Positions 26,036 to 35,593 of a stretch of 61,644 bases of DNA are shown piece by piece. How positions within the stretch are numbered: the first letter of the stretch is position 1; every line of letters begins with the position of its first letter. The notes beneath the pieces are model-generated. The model worked only from the letters and a program-made list of their open reading frames with translations, searched no databases and was not told the origin of the DNA. Made by a program: the position numbers and the translations under genes. This DNA is from Verrucomicrobiales bacterium. GTDB lineage: Bacteria; Verrucomicrobiota; Verrucomicrobiia; Verrucomicrobiales; DEV007. The stretch is from positions 4,687-66,330 of the forward strand of contig JARGOP010000021.1 of the NCBI GenBank assembly GCA_029233965.1, written 5' to 3'.

Positions 26036-26845
26036 ATGGATCTACTCCACATCATTGAGGCTCTCATTTTCGCCGCACCGGAACCCGTTACCTCTGCGGA
26101 AATCGCCAAGGCGATTCGTCGCGGTGCCGAAAGCCACGATTTCCCCGAAGCACGGGACTGGGAAAACATCACCGAGAAGAAAATCGCGACCGCGATCGCT
26201 GAACTCGGCGAAGTCCTTGCCTCCAGCGGACGCCCGGTCGAGTTGCAGGAAGGCGTCAACGGCTGGCGCTTTGTGACGCGGAGCGACTACGCCGAATGGA
26301 TCCGCGCGCTTCTCCCGGAAATGAGGCCCGAGAAGCTCAGTCCCGCGGCACTGGAGACACTGGCCCTTGTTGCCTACCGCCAGCCCATCACCAAAGCGGA
26401 CATCGAAGCCGTGCGCGGCGTCTCCGTGGATGGACAACTCCAAAAACTGATGGATCGAAGTCTTGTCCGTATCGGCGGCAGGGCGGATCTCCCGGGACGT
26501 CCCATGCTTTACGAAACAACCGACGAGTTCATGGAACACTTCGGCGTCAAAGATCTCGAAGACCTGCCCAATTCTGAAGAACTTCGCACGGTGAAGCTCC
26601 CCACGGCCGGTGAGGAGGAAACGAAAGCAGACGAAGGGGCCGCGGAAGAAGGGGAGAAGCCCGATGGCGACTCTGAAGCCCCCCCGGCATCCGAAAAAAA
26701 CGAAACCGGGGAAACTTCCGACGAAAAGGCCGACCCGGAAGACGCCGAAGACGAAACCGCAGAAGAGCAGGATGATGAGGACGTCGACATTGATTTCAGC
26801 TCCATCGCCGACGAAATTCGTGAATCGAAAGCCGACAACTCATGA
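26036..26845 (+). CDS. scpB: Segregation and condensation protein B
   Basis: The 269-residue protein has the two winged-helix domains of ScpB (about 1-180; motif [20 protein letters not shown] and [13 protein letters not shown]), then a long acidic, low-complexity tail (about 190-265), which is unusual in length. It regulates the SMC-ScpA complex. It overlaps pheA by 4 nt (ATGA). Confidence 0.92.
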   Translation: MDLLHIIEALIFAAPEPVTSAEIAKAIRRGAESHDFPEARDWENITEKKIATAIAELGEVLASSGRPVELQEGVNGWRFVTRSDYAEWIRALLPEMRPEKLSPAALETLALVAYRQPITKADIEAVRGVSVDGQLQKLMDRSLVRIGGRADLPGRPMLYETTDEFMEHFGVKDLEDLPNSEELRTVKLPTAGEEETKADEGAAEEGEKPDGDSEAPPASEKNETGETSDEKADPEDAEDETAEEQDDEDVDIDFSSIADEIRESKADNS

Positions 26846-27900
26846 GCCTCGAAGACCATCGTAAGAAAATTGATGCCATTGATACGGACATCATCCGCCT
26901 CCTCAATGAGCGGGCGGACATCGTCCACGAGATCGGAGTGATCAAAAAACAGAACGGTCTCGAGATTTATGCCCCTGAGCGTGAGGAGAAGCTCCTCCGC
27001 AGTCTCGTCGCCAAGGGCGAAGGGGGACGCATGCCCGAAAAATCAATTCGCGCGATCTACCGCGAGATCATGTCGGCGGCGCTAGCCCTCGAAGAGGACC
27101 TCAAAATTGCCTACCTCGGCCCTCCGGGAACCTGGACACATCAGGCCGCGATCGGTAAATTCGGCCACAGCGTCAAGTTTCTTCCACAGCCCAGTTTCGC
27201 CGATGTCTTTGAACAGGTTGAGCGGGGCATCGCCGACTACGGCGTCGTTCCGATCGAAAACTCGACCGAAGGAGCCGTAACTCATACCCTCGATCTTTTC
27301 GCTGACTCGCCACTGAAGATCTACGGCCAGGTCATGATGACGATTGAGAACAATCTCATGGCCAACTGCCCGAAGGAGGAGATCACACAGATCTACAGTC
27401 ACCCGCAAATCATCGCGCAGTGCCGTCGATGGCTCGGGAAAAACTTCCCGACAATCCAGCCGGTGGAAAAATCCAGTTCCGCCGCTGCGGCCGAGGTCGC
27501 CGCGAAAGAACCGGGGGCTGCCGTTCTCGGCGGACTTCTTCTCGCGGAGCAGTACGGACTGAAAATCCTTGAGCGGTCCATTCAGGACATCGCAAACAAC
27601 ACGACGCGCTTTCTCGTCATCAGCCACAAGACCTGTCCGCCGACCGGCGATGACCGCACCTCGGTGATGTTCTCCGTCCGCGACGAACCCGGCTCGCTGC
27701 ATCGGGCGCTCGAGCCCTTTGAAGAACTCTCGATCAACATGTCGAAAATCGAGAGCCGCCCGTCAAAGCGCCGCGCCTGGGAATACTACTTCTTCGTCGA
27801 CATCGCCGGGCACTGCGAAGATGCGGTCCTCGCGAACGTGATCCATGAGTTGGAGAAGAATTGCTCCTTCGTGAAGGTCCTGGGGAGTTATCCGGCTTAA
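26842..27900 (+). CDS. pheA: P-protein: chorismate mutase / prephenate dehydratase
   Basis: The 352-residue protein joins an N-terminal AroQ-type chorismate mutase (about 1-90; [20 protein letters not shown]), a prephenate dehydratase domain (about 92-270; [24 protein letters not shown], and [10 protein letters not shown] with the catalytic Thr region), and a C-terminal ACT domain (about 275-350; [23 protein letters not shown]) for phenylalanine feedback. It makes phenylpyruvate from chorismate. It overlaps scpB at its start and shares a TTAA with the convergent rrf2 gene at its stop. Confidence 0.95.
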   Translation: MSLEDHRKKIDAIDTDIIRLLNERADIVHEIGVIKKQNGLEIYAPEREEKLLRSLVAKGEGGRMPEKSIRAIYREIMSAALALEEDLKIAYLGPPGTWTHQAAIGKFGHSVKFLPQPSFADVFEQVERGIADYGVVPIENSTEGAVTHTLDLFADSPLKIYGQVMMTIENNLMANCPKEEITQIYSHPQIIAQCRRWLGKNFPTIQPVEKSSSAAAAEVAAKEPGAAVLGGLLLAEQYGLKILERSIQDIANNTTRFLVISHKTCPPTGDDRTSVMFSVRDEPGSLHRALEPFEELSINMSKIESRPSKRRAWEYYFFVDIAGHCEDAVLANVIHELEKNCSFVKVLGSYPA

Positions 27901-28322
27901 ATCACCCAGTCCGCCCCCTCATCCTGCGCGCAATTCGCAATCAGCTCGGTCAGCGTGATCTCCCGACAGGCTCCAAGCATCGCCTGATTCACCTGCAGCC
28001 AGGCGGCATGAACAGTGGCAGCCGACATGCCTTCGTTTCCGGGACTGCTTTCAATTAATTGCTCTCCCTCCATCGCCGTAGCGATGTCTGCCAGCGTAAT
28101 CTCGTCCGGATGACGCGCGAGAAGATAGCCCCCGTTTTTGCCCCGGCGACTGATGACGAGCCCCGCCTGCCGGAGTGCCGTGAGAATTTGCACGGAGTAG
28201 TTCGGGGAAAGTCCCTCGGCCACGGCCAAATCCTCAACTTGCCTCACGTCATCTTCCGAGTAGGTAAGAGCCAACTGCGCCAAGACCTGGCAGGCATACT
28301 CTGTTTTTAAGGGGAGACGCAT
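27897..28322 (-). CDS. Rrf2 family transcriptional regulator
   Basis: The 141-residue protein is a typical Rrf2 winged-helix regulator (MRLPLKTEYACQVLAQLA; GLSPNYSVQILTALRQAGLV; SRRGKNGGYLLARHPDEITL). It lacks the three closely spaced cysteines of Fe-S regulators such as IscR; its Cys are at 11, 119 and 131. This favours a CymR-like regulator of sulfur metabolism, and it sits divergent from cysI-cysJ with 97 bp between. It probably controls that operon and itself. Confidence 0.85.
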   Translation of the reverse strand: MRLPLKTEYACQVLAQLALTYSEDDVRQVEDLAVAEGLSPNYSVQILTALRQAGLVISRRGKNGGYLLARHPDEITLADIATAMEGEQLIESSPGNEGMSAATVHAAWLQVNQAMLGACREITLTELIANCAQDEGADWVI

Positions 28323-28419
28323 CGTGACAGACAGCTAAAAACCGCTTGCGATTAGGCTGATACAATACATTAGTAAAACACGCAACTTTAAAATCTTTTC
28401 TGAAATCCCCCCCCTTTTC
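28323..28419. promoter_or_regulatory. Divergent rrf2-cysI control region
   Basis: These 97 bp must hold promoters for both genes. TACAAT (28361-28366) is a plausible -10 for cysI without a good -35, as expected for a regulated promoter. AT-rich sequence around it (GATACAATACATTAG) is the likely Rrf2 site; no perfect dyad is visible. Confidence 0.4.
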
Positions 28420-30177
28420 ATGACTACACTGGGAAAATCTGCGAACGAAGGCATCAAAGACGCGAGCCAATATCTCCGGGGAACGATCCTCGAGGGGCTT
28501 GCGAACACGGCGACAGGCTCCCTTTCGAAGGACGATCAACAGCTCACCAAATTCCACGGAATTTACCAGCAGGACGATCGTGACATCCGCAAAGAGCGCC
28601 GCGCGAAGAAGCTTGAGCCCGCCTATTCGTTTATGATCCGCGTCCGTGTCCCGGGTGGGGTAAGCTCCCCTCAGCAGTGGCTCGACATGGATCGCATCGC
28701 GCAGGAGCACGCCAACGGAGCGATCAAGCTCACAACCCGTCAGGCCTTTCAGTTTCACGGCGTCATTAAGAGCAATCTGAAGAAGTCGATCGCCGAGATC
28801 AACGAGGCCCTCTTCGACACCCTTGCCGCCTGCGGTGACGTGAACCGGAACGTGATGTGTAACCCGAATCCGATGCAGTCCAAGGTACACGGCGAAGTTC
28901 TCCAACTCGCGACAGAAATTTCAGATCACCTCAGCCCGCGGACGGGAGCCTACCATGAAATCTGGATCGACGACGGGACCGGCGAAAAGGTGAAAGTGAC
29001 CTACGATCCGCCCAGAATCGATGATATCGCTGATCCCGAAGAGCCCATCTACGGTAAACACTACCTTCCACGAAAGTTTAAAACCGTGATCGCCGTTCCC
29101 CCGAGCAATGACGTGGACATCTACGCTCACTGCCTTGGCTACATCGCGATCCTGGAAGGCGATGATAACATTGTCGGTTACAACGTCACCGTCGGTGGCG
29201 GCATGGGCATGACCCACGGCAATGAGGACACCTTCCCCCGTCTCGCCGATGTTATGGGATTCTGCACCCCGGAGCAGGCCGTGACCGTGGGAGAAGCCGT
29301 CGTCCGCGTTCAGCGCGACTTTGGAAATCGCGACGTCCGCACCAATGCCCGACTCAAATACACGGTCGAGCGCATGGGCCTCGATGCCTTCCGTGACGAA
29401 GTGGAGAAACTCTGCGGTTTCAAACTCGGGAAGCCACGCGATTTCACATTCGAGGACAATGGTGATCGCTATGGCTGGATCGAAGATCATCTCGGCAACC
29501 ACCACTACACAATGTTCGTGGAAAACGGCCGCGTCCGCGACACGGACGACTACCCGATGATGACCGGTCTGCGCGAGATCGCGAAGGTTCACGAGGGTGA
29601 CTTCCGACTCACCGCAAACCAGAACCTCATCATTTCGAATATTTCTCCCGAAAAGAAAAAGGAGATCGAAAAGCTCCTCACCGAATACAAAATGATTGAT
29701 TCGCATGAGCGATCCGCACTGCGCCTCAACTCCATGGCCTGTGTTGCGCTTCCGACTTGTGGACTCGCCCTCGCGGAGTCGCAACGCTACCTGCCCGATC
29801 TCGTCTCTGAACTCGACGAAGTGCTCGACGACGCAGGCCTGCGTCACGATGCCATCACGATCCGGATGACCGGCTGCCCGAACGGCTGCGCGCGCCCCTA
29901 CATCGCCGAGATCGGTTTCGTCGGTCGCGCTCCCGGAAAGTACAATCTCTACCTCGGTGGTGGCTTTGCCGGTCAGCGCCTCAGCAAACTCTATGCCCCT
30001 TCGGTCAAGAGCACGGATGTGAAGACGGTCCTCACGCCGATCATTCAGGACTACGCCAAAAATCGTGAAGACGGCGAGCGCTTCGGTGACTTCACGATTC
30101 GCGCCGGCTATGTCAAAGCCACAGAACACGGGCACGACTTTCACAAGGATCTCGTCGAGCCCGGGTTGGCGCTCTGA
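28420..30177 (+). CDS. cysI: Assimilatory sulfite reductase, hemoprotein subunit
   Basis: The 585-residue protein has the duplicated ferredoxin-like repeats of sulfite/nitrite reductases (TRQAFQFHGV near residue 106) and the four cysteines that bind the coupled 4Fe-4S cluster and siroheme: C441 and C447 (C-x5-C) and C486 and C490 (TGCPNGC). It reduces sulfite to sulfide for cysteine synthesis. It is followed after 38 bp by cysJ, which supplies electrons from NADPH, so this is the CysI type. Confidence 0.93.
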   Translation: MTTLGKSANEGIKDASQYLRGTILEGLANTATGSLSKDDQQLTKFHGIYQQDDRDIRKERRAKKLEPAYSFMIRVRVPGGVSSPQQWLDMDRIAQEHANGAIKLTTRQAFQFHGVIKSNLKKSIAEINEALFDTLAACGDVNRNVMCNPNPMQSKVHGEVLQLATEISDHLSPRTGAYHEIWIDDGTGEKVKVTYDPPRIDDIADPEEPIYGKHYLPRKFKTVIAVPPSNDVDIYAHCLGYIAILEGDDNIVGYNVTVGGGMGMTHGNEDTFPRLADVMGFCTPEQAVTVGEAVVRVQRDFGNRDVRTNARLKYTVERMGLDAFRDEVEKLCGFKLGKPRDFTFEDNGDRYGWIEDHLGNHHYTMFVENGRVRDTDDYPMMTGLREIAKVHEGDFRLTANQNLIISNISPEKKKEIEKLLTEYKMIDSHERSALRLNSMACVALPTCGLALAESQRYLPDLVSELDEVLDDAGLRHDAITIRMTGCPNGCARPYIAEIGFVGRAPGKYNLYLGGGFAGQRLSKLYAPSVKSTDVKTVLTPIIQDYAKNREDGERFGDFTIRAGYVKATEHGHDFHKDLVEPGLAL

Positions 30178-30215
30178 TTGTAAGAACCAGTTTTACCGCT
30201 TCGATTTTTTTTGAC

Positions 30216-31994
30216 ATGAGTTTTCCGAATCTCACTCCTCTTCAGCCTGACCAGCAGCAGCTCGCCCAACAGCTGGGTGCCGCCGTGAATCCTGACCAGG
30301 CAACCTGGCTTTCCGGCTTTTTCGCCGGAATCGGTTTCGCCGGCAATGGCGGAGACATCAATCCTGCCGCAGGGCTTGCTGCCTCTGTGGAAAAACAGTC
30401 CATGACCATTCTTTACGGTTCCGAATCCGGTAATGCCGAGAAACTGGCCGGAGACATGAAGAAGGCCGCGGAAAAGGCCAACTTCAAAGCCAGAATCGTG
30501 AACATGGCCGACGCCAAGCCGGTTGACCTGAAAAAGGCAGACAACCTCCTTGTCATCGTCAGTACCTGGGGCGAAGGCGATCCGCCTGACAGTGCCACGA
30601 GCTACTACGAAGCGTTCATGAGCGACGCGATGCCGCAGCTGCCGAACCTGAAGTATTCGGTCTGTGCTCTCGGTGACACCAGCTACGAGCACTTTTGCAA
30701 AATTGGAAAGGACTTCGACGAGCGTCTTTCCAAACTCGGCGGCGAGCGCGTCTACGATCGTGCCGACTGCGACGTCGACTACGAAGAAACTTTCAAGAGC
30801 TGGTTGAGCGGCGCCCTCGGGGCCTTTCCTCAAGCGGAAGCGGTTGCCGCCGTCGCCGCGACTTCAACAGCTCCCGCAGCACTTGTTTACGACAAAAAGA
30901 ATCCCTACGAAGCGGAGATTCTCGAAAAGATCGTACTCAACGGGACCGGTTCGGACAAGGAAACCCTGCACGTCGAAATTTCCCTGGAAGGCTCGGGGCT
31001 GACCTACGAGCCGGGGGACTCCCTTGGCGTTTACCCGGAGAACCGCGCTGCAGATATCGATGCGATTCTTGCTGCGACCGGCCTCACCGCCAACGCAAAA
31101 CTCGGGGACACGACGCTCGCGGAGGCGCTCAAACGTGATTTCGACATCACGACCCTGAGCCCCGCGATCGCGATGAAATACAACGAGATTGTCGGCAACA
31201 AAGATCTTCAGGAGGTCCTCGATGAGAAAGACCGTGTCACCTTCAAGGAGTGGATCCATGGACGTCAGCTCATTGACCTTCTTGAGACCTATCCGCACAA
31301 GGACTGGTCGGCTGAGTCATTCACCGGCATCCTCCGAAAACTCAGCCCGAGACTGTATTCGATCGCTTCAAGCCTGAAGAAGCATGAAAACGAAGTTCAC
31401 CTCACCGTCGCTGCGGTCCGCTATGACACGCATGGTCGCGACCGGATTGGTGTTTGCTCCTGCTACCTCGCCGATGATGTTGCCGTCGGGGAAAAGGTTC
31501 GGGTCTTCTTTCACTCGAACAAGAATTTCCGTCTCCCGGAGAATAACGAGACCCCCATCATCATGGTCGGTCCGGGAACGGGCATTGCGCCTTTCCGCGC
31601 CTTTGTCGAGGAGCGCTCGGCGGACTCCGCTACCGGAAAGAACTGGCTCTTCTTTGGCGATCAGCATTTCTCCTACGACTTCCTCTATCAACTGGAATGG
31701 CTGGATTATCTTGAGGATGGAAGCCTCACCGAGCTGACGACGGCTTTCTCCCGCGATCAGAAGGAGAAAATCTACGTCCAGCATCGCCTCCTTGAGCGGG
31801 GTGCCGAGATCTGGCAGTGGCTCGAAGAGGGTGCATGCTTTTACGTCTGCGGAGACGCCTCCAAAATGGCGAAAGATGTTCATCAAGCACTCATCGACAT
31901 CACTGTTGCCCACGGGGGCAAGTCAGCGGATGAGGCAAAGGCCTATGTCGATGCGCTCCGGAAAGAAAAGCGCTACCAGCGGGACGTCTACTGA
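30216..31994 (+). CDS. cysJ: Sulfite reductase (NADPH) flavoprotein subunit
   Basis: The 592-residue protein has an N-terminal region (about 1-60), a flavodoxin-like FMN domain (about 62-200; LYGSESGNAEKLA), an FAD domain with RLYSIASSL (about 380), and an NADP-binding domain with GPGTGIAPFRAF, ending in RYQRDVY. This is the alpha subunit that carries electrons from NADPH through FAD and FMN to CysI. It forms an operon with cysI. A 10-bp inverted repeat follows at 32091-32121. Confidence 0.93.
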   Translation: MSFPNLTPLQPDQQQLAQQLGAAVNPDQATWLSGFFAGIGFAGNGGDINPAAGLAASVEKQSMTILYGSESGNAEKLAGDMKKAAEKANFKARIVNMADAKPVDLKKADNLLVIVSTWGEGDPPDSATSYYEAFMSDAMPQLPNLKYSVCALGDTSYEHFCKIGKDFDERLSKLGGERVYDRADCDVDYEETFKSWLSGALGAFPQAEAVAAVAATSTAPAALVYDKKNPYEAEILEKIVLNGTGSDKETLHVEISLEGSGLTYEPGDSLGVYPENRAADIDAILAATGLTANAKLGDTTLAEALKRDFDITTLSPAIAMKYNEIVGNKDLQEVLDEKDRVTFKEWIHGRQLIDLLETYPHKDWSAESFTGILRKLSPRLYSIASSLKKHENEVHLTVAAVRYDTHGRDRIGVCSCYLADDVAVGEKVRVFFHSNKNFRLPENNETPIIMVGPGTGIAPFRAFVEERSADSATGKNWLFFGDQHFSYDFLYQLEWLDYLEDGSLTELTTAFSRDQKEKIYVQHRLLERGAEIWQWLEEGACFYVCGDASKMAKDVHQALIDITVAHGGKSADEAKAYVDALRKEKRYQRDVY

Positions 31995-32090
31995 TCCGCG
32001 ACGCTTACTCCTTTTCCTGATTTTCGTCTTACCGCGGGGACTGGGGAGGAAAGCAGGAAGACGATCAGGATTCAGATTCGAAGTTCGACC

Positions 32091-32121
32091 AACAGGGTTG
32101 CATCACCGACCCAACCCTGTT
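32091..32121. terminator. Inverted repeat between convergent cysJ and sulfatase
   Basis: AACAGGGTTG (32091-32100) and CAACCCTGTT (32112-32121) are perfect 10-bp arms around an 11-nt loop, ending at the sulfatase stop codon. A bidirectional terminator is plausible by position, but no T-tract follows, so it may be only a stem-loop. Confidence 0.4.
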
Positions 32122-33572
32122 CAATCCCGCTCGAACAATTTCCCGAAGGGCGCATAGTTGTGATACGGCACCGCCTTCGTCTGCCAGCTCTTAACCTCGG
32201 CATCGTAGCGCTGCCTCATCTCTTCCAGCTCCGATGAGAAGGCGGGATTGTTGAGTTCATTCTTCAACTCAAGAGCGTCTTCGCGGATGAAGTAGAGTTC
32301 TTCGGTGGCTTCGAAAGACCCTTCTTCGTAGGGCCAGTAGACATATTTCCAGTCCGCGGTGACGACGCCGAAGCTGTGAACCGCTTTCGGGCCCCAGACA
32401 TTCATGAGCGGCAACTGATCGTGGGTGGATGCGGTGGGATTGTCGTAAAGAGGCAGGAGGCTCTTCCCGTCGATTCCCTTCGGTACCTCAAGGTCGGCGA
32501 GTTCCAGCATCGTCGGATAAAAATCGATGTTCCCGGTGAGTGCTTCGCTTCTCATCCCTTTGCCCGAATTTTCATGACCGGGCAAATAGACGATCATGGG
32601 AGCACGGGAAGCTTCCTCGTAGGGCAATACCTTGGATCCGTATCCATGGGACCCGCAGAGAAAGCCATTGTCAGAGGTGAAAATAATGACGGTGTCACCC
32701 TCGACGCCCGCCTTGGCGATCGCCTCACGAATCATCCCGACAGCGACGTCGACGGCATAGATCTGCTGGTGGTAGGTCGCCATGACTTCGTCGTAGTTGT
32801 CCTTGTAGCCCCACTCCTCAAAACGCGCATATTGTCTCCCCTGACGACTTTGCAGGGAAAAATGTCCGCCGTGCTCACGGCCATAGTTCTCCGGCTTTTT
32901 GAAGGTCTTCCCTTCGTAGATCGAAGCAAACTGCGGATCCGGAGTCGCGGGCATGTGAGGCGCCTTGAAGCTGATCGACAGGCAGAAGGGCACGTTGTCC
33001 GCTGCCGCCTCTGCGATAAAATCTCTGCCAAAGGCACCATAGGACAGGGTCGAATGAGGATACTCTTCGGCATAAGCCGCCATGCTTTTGTTTTTCTTCG
33101 TCTCGTAGTTGGTCTGCCCGGGGCCGGCTCCCCAGCGATCGAAGTCTCCTTCCGGCAGGACTCCTTTCCCCTCCGGTTCGTCAGCAACTTCAATTCCGAT
33201 CTTTCCGGCGATCGCGGTTCGATAGCCCGCCTTGCGCAAGAGAACGGGATAACTCTTCTCCCATTTTTTCCGGAGAAGATTGCCATGCTCAAAATTGCAT
33301 CCGTTCCGATATTCAAAGAGACCGGTGAAAATACTCGCCCGACTCGCCATGCAGATCGCGGTGGTGTTGTAATGCCGGTCGAAAATCATGCCGTCCGCGG
33401 CGAGTTGATCGATCTGCGGCGTTTGCACATCGTCGTTTCCGTAGCAGCCAAGCGAGTAGATGGTTTGATCGTCGGTGAGAAGAAAGACGAGGTTGGGCTT
33501 TTCCTGCGCCGGGAGAGAGGCAGGCACCGTGAACAGGAAAAGAATGGAGGAGAGGACTGAAAATGGCTTCAT
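32121..33572 (-). CDS. Secreted sulfatase (cysteine-type)
   Basis: The 483-residue protein has a signal peptide (about 1-22, ending LPAQ) and the sulfatase fold: metal-binding D34-D35 in LLTDDQ, Cys74 in CMASR as the site of formylglycine formation, and IFTSDNGFLCGSHG for the second metal site. The pattern C-x-A-S-R differs slightly from the canonical C-x-P-S-R but is used by active sulfatases. It removes sulfate esters from a polysaccharide or glycosaminoglycan; the substrate is unknown. No anaerobic maturase gene lies in the window. It is divergent from fur. Confidence 0.88.
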   Translation of the reverse strand: MKPFSVLSSILFLFTVPASLPAQEKPNLVFLLTDDQTIYSLGCYGNDDVQTPQIDQLAADGMIFDRHYNTTAICMASRASIFTGLFEYRNGCNFEHGNLLRKKWEKSYPVLLRKAGYRTAIAGKIGIEVADEPEGKGVLPEGDFDRWGAGPGQTNYETKKNKSMAAYAEEYPHSTLSYGAFGRDFIAEAAADNVPFCLSISFKAPHMPATPDPQFASIYEGKTFKKPENYGREHGGHFSLQSRQGRQYARFEEWGYKDNYDEVMATYHQQIYAVDVAVGMIREAIAKAGVEGDTVIIFTSDNGFLCGSHGYGSKVLPYEEASRAPMIVYLPGHENSGKGMRSEALTGNIDFYPTMLELADLEVPKGIDGKSLLPLYDNPTASTHDQLPLMNVWGPKAVHSFGVVTADWKYVYWPYEEGSFEATEELYFIREDALELKNELNNPAFSSELEEMRQRYDAEVKSWQTKAVPYHNYAPFGKLFERD

Positions 33573-33673
33573 TTAGCGGAAGTTCGTTATAACGTTCCCC
33601 CGCGCCGAAGACAATCACGGGAACGTGGCTGTTTGCAGCGCTTCCATTTCTGTTCTAGTTTGGCCTTTACTCG

Positions 33674-34114
33674 ATGGGACACTCTCACGCCACTCCTGAT
33701 TTAGATTCGCTACTCGACCAGTGTTCCGATGCCGGCCTGAGGCGAACCAGTGCCTTGCGAGCCTGCCTCGAAGTTCTTCTCAAGGCAGGGCAGCCGCTTA
33801 CGCTCCAGGAGATCGGGACGAGCCCCTTCCTCGGAATTTCCTGCGACCCGGCGACGATCTATCGACTCATCACGAGGCTGGAGGAGAAACGTATCGTTCG
33901 ACGCATTGGATTTCACAGTCGGGCCGCTCACTACTGCCTCCGGGAGAGCAGTCATCAGGATTATCTCATTTGCCGCGACTGCGGGTCGGTTGAGGTTCTC
34001 GATATCACCTGCCCCGTCGAGCATCTCGAAAAGGAGATTGCGAAAACAAGCGGCTACTCTGATCTCGAGCACGAATTGGAATTTTTCGGCCGCTGCGCCG
34101 CCTGCCAAAGGTGA
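33674..34114 (+). CDS. Fur family transcriptional regulator
   Basis: The 146-residue protein has the Fur winged helix (GLRRTSALRACLEVLL; DPATIYRLITRLEEKRIVRR) and a dimer domain with two C-x2-C pairs for structural zinc, C100/C103 and C141/C144. The start has His residues (MGHSH). It could be Fur, Zur or PerR; the sequence does not decide. The divergent sulfatase shares 101 bp upstream. Confidence 0.88.
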   Translation: MGHSHATPDLDSLLDQCSDAGLRRTSALRACLEVLLKAGQPLTLQEIGTSPFLGISCDPATIYRLITRLEEKRIVRRIGFHSRAAHYCLRESSHQDYLICRDCGSVEVLDITCPVEHLEKEIAKTSGYSDLEHELEFFGRCAACQR

Positions 34115-34192
34115 TTCCGAGGCTTTTCCGCACTCGAATTTCGCAGGGCTGAGAAAACCTTGCCGCTTTTGCCGGTAAAATGGAGTTTATGG

Positions 34193-34220
34193 TTGTTACA
34201 CTATGCCGCTTTGATATACT
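34193..34220 (+). promoter_or_regulatory. Putative sigma70 promoter upstream of the small membrane protein
   Basis: TTGTTA (34193-34198), 16-nt spacer, TATACT (34215-34220), about 46 bp before the ATG at 34266. Confidence 0.5.
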
Positions 34221-34265
34221 TCGCAGAAGCGTCTCTCAGCTCTGCGAAACACGACCGAACTGCTC

Positions 34266-34664
34266 ATGAAATTTTCCGCGAACCGCCTCGTTTTAAGTGT
34301 CGGAGCCTTCATTCTCGCCCTCATGGCGGTGGATGGGCTGATTCAATTGAACAAAGCAGGTATGGCTGAGTTCGGATACGGCGAGAGCGCCTGGGTCACC
34401 GCCGACAGCGCCGCCGCGATCTTCATGATCGGGCTCATCGTTGGAATGATTCTCGGTATCGGAATTTTCTTTTTTCATCTCGTTCTTCGCGAGAAGAAAT
34501 ATGCTGAAGAGCCCGATGATCTCGAAGCGCTTCTCGAAGAAATTGAGCGGGAGGAAGCGGAAGAGAACACTTTCTTCTCAGAGGAGAATCACACGGAAGA
34601 GAAAAGTCAGGCCCTTGACCCCTGGGAGCGACCTGCTGACTGGTGGATGCGTGAAGACGACTGA
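34266..34664 (+). CDS. Small membrane protein with two helices and acidic tail
   Basis: I recognise no family. The 132-residue protein has two hydrophobic segments (about 7-25 and 52-77, the latter FMIGLIVGMILGIGIFFFHLV), then a very acidic cytoplasmic or periplasmic tail (about 85-132) with repeated Glu and a WERPADWWMR end. It has its own probable promoter. It lies between fur and the convergent xerD gene. Confidence 0.7.
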   Translation: MKFSANRLVLSVGAFILALMAVDGLIQLNKAGMAEFGYGESAWVTADSAAAIFMIGLIVGMILGIGIFFFHLVLREKKYAEEPDDLEALLEEIEREEAEENTFFSEENHTEEKSQALDPWERPADWWMREDD

Positions 34665-34691
34665 GGTCACGGCCTTCTCCAAAGCCTTTGT

Positions 34692-35585
34692 TCAGCCCCT
34701 CGGATGAAACTTGCGGTGAACGTCCCGCAGGTGCTTCTGATCTACGTGGGTGTAGATCTGAGTTGTCGCAATATCAGCGTGCCCCAGCAGTTCCTGAATC
34801 ACTCTGAGATCTGCCCCGTTTCCGAGCAAGTGGGTTGCGAACGAATGCCGGAGCAGATGCGGGTAGACGTTTGAGTCGATTCCGGCGAGTTTCGCCCGTT
34901 CCTTCACGATCTGCCAGATTCGCGTCGTCGTGAGTTTCCTTCCCCACTTCGAGAGAAAAATCTCACTGCCGGTTTGAGGGCGAACGAGACCGGGACGTTC
35001 CAACTCGAGGTAGCTTTTCAGGGCCTCAAGGGCCGCGGAACCGACCGGAATGATTCGCGTTTTGTTCCCCTTACCGGTCACGCGGATGGATCGTTCTTCC
35101 GGATAGAACAGCTCAAGGCGCGCGCCGGTGAGTTCAGAAACCCGCAACCCGCTCGCGTAAAGAAGTTCGAGAATAGCGCGGTCACGCTTTCCAAGTGGTT
35201 TTGAATCATCAACGGACTCAAGCAACTGCCTTACGACCGTTTCGTTCAGTGTTTCCGGGAGATACCGGGCCAGCTTTGGCGAATCAACCTGCTCGGCAAG
35301 GTCCGCCGGAATCTCGCCCCTGGCTGCGAGATGACGGAAGAAGATCTTCAGGGCGATCAGATTCACCCTGAGACTCGAAGCCGCGATCTGATCATCGAGT
35401 CTCCGATGACCGAGGTAGGCGGTGAGGTGATCGACAGTAACTGCCGATGGCGAAGTGACGCCCGCAGACCTCGCCGCCCACCCGGCGAAGTTCTCCAGAG
35501 CCCGCCTCACTGAAAGCTGATAATTGTCGGAAAGACCTTTCTCGACTGCGAGGAACCGAACGAAGCGATTGATCTCCCGCTCCAT
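34692..35585 (-). CDS. xerD: Tyrosine recombinase XerD
   Basis: The 297-residue protein has the core-binding and catalytic domains of XerC/XerD: catalytic Arg in ASGLRVSELTG, HLLRHSFATHLL (His and Arg), LGHADIATTQIYTHV (His and nucleophile Tyr). Length and the closing block are as in XerD, which resolves chromosome dimers at dif. The ATG at 35585, after AGGACGG, is chosen over a GTG at 35606 that would overlap the upstream gene. It follows the zinc-ribbon gene by 8 bp, so the two are probably co-transcribed. Confidence 0.9.
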   Translation of the reverse strand: MEREINRFVRFLAVEKGLSDNYQLSVRRALENFAGWAARSAGVTSPSAVTVDHLTAYLGHRRLDDQIAASSLRVNLIALKIFFRHLAARGEIPADLAEQVDSPKLARYLPETLNETVVRQLLESVDDSKPLGKRDRAILELLYASGLRVSELTGARLELFYPEERSIRVTGKGNKTRIIPVGSAALEALKSYLELERPGLVRPQTGSEIFLSKWGRKLTTTRIWQIVKERAKLAGIDSNVYPHLLRHSFATHLLGNGADLRVIQELLGHADIATTQIYTHVDQKHLRDVHRKFHPRG

Positions 35586-35593
35586 CGACCGTC

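Noticed and set aside
28921-30144. A 407-codon open frame on the minus strand
   Set aside because: It is fully antisense to cysI, whose sulfite-reductase motifs are clear; the frame reads as a shadow with no domains.
32091-32121. The AACAGGGTTG dyad as part of a genome repeat shared with AACCCTGTCAG near 9374
   Set aside because: Only an 8-bp core is shared; that may be chance.
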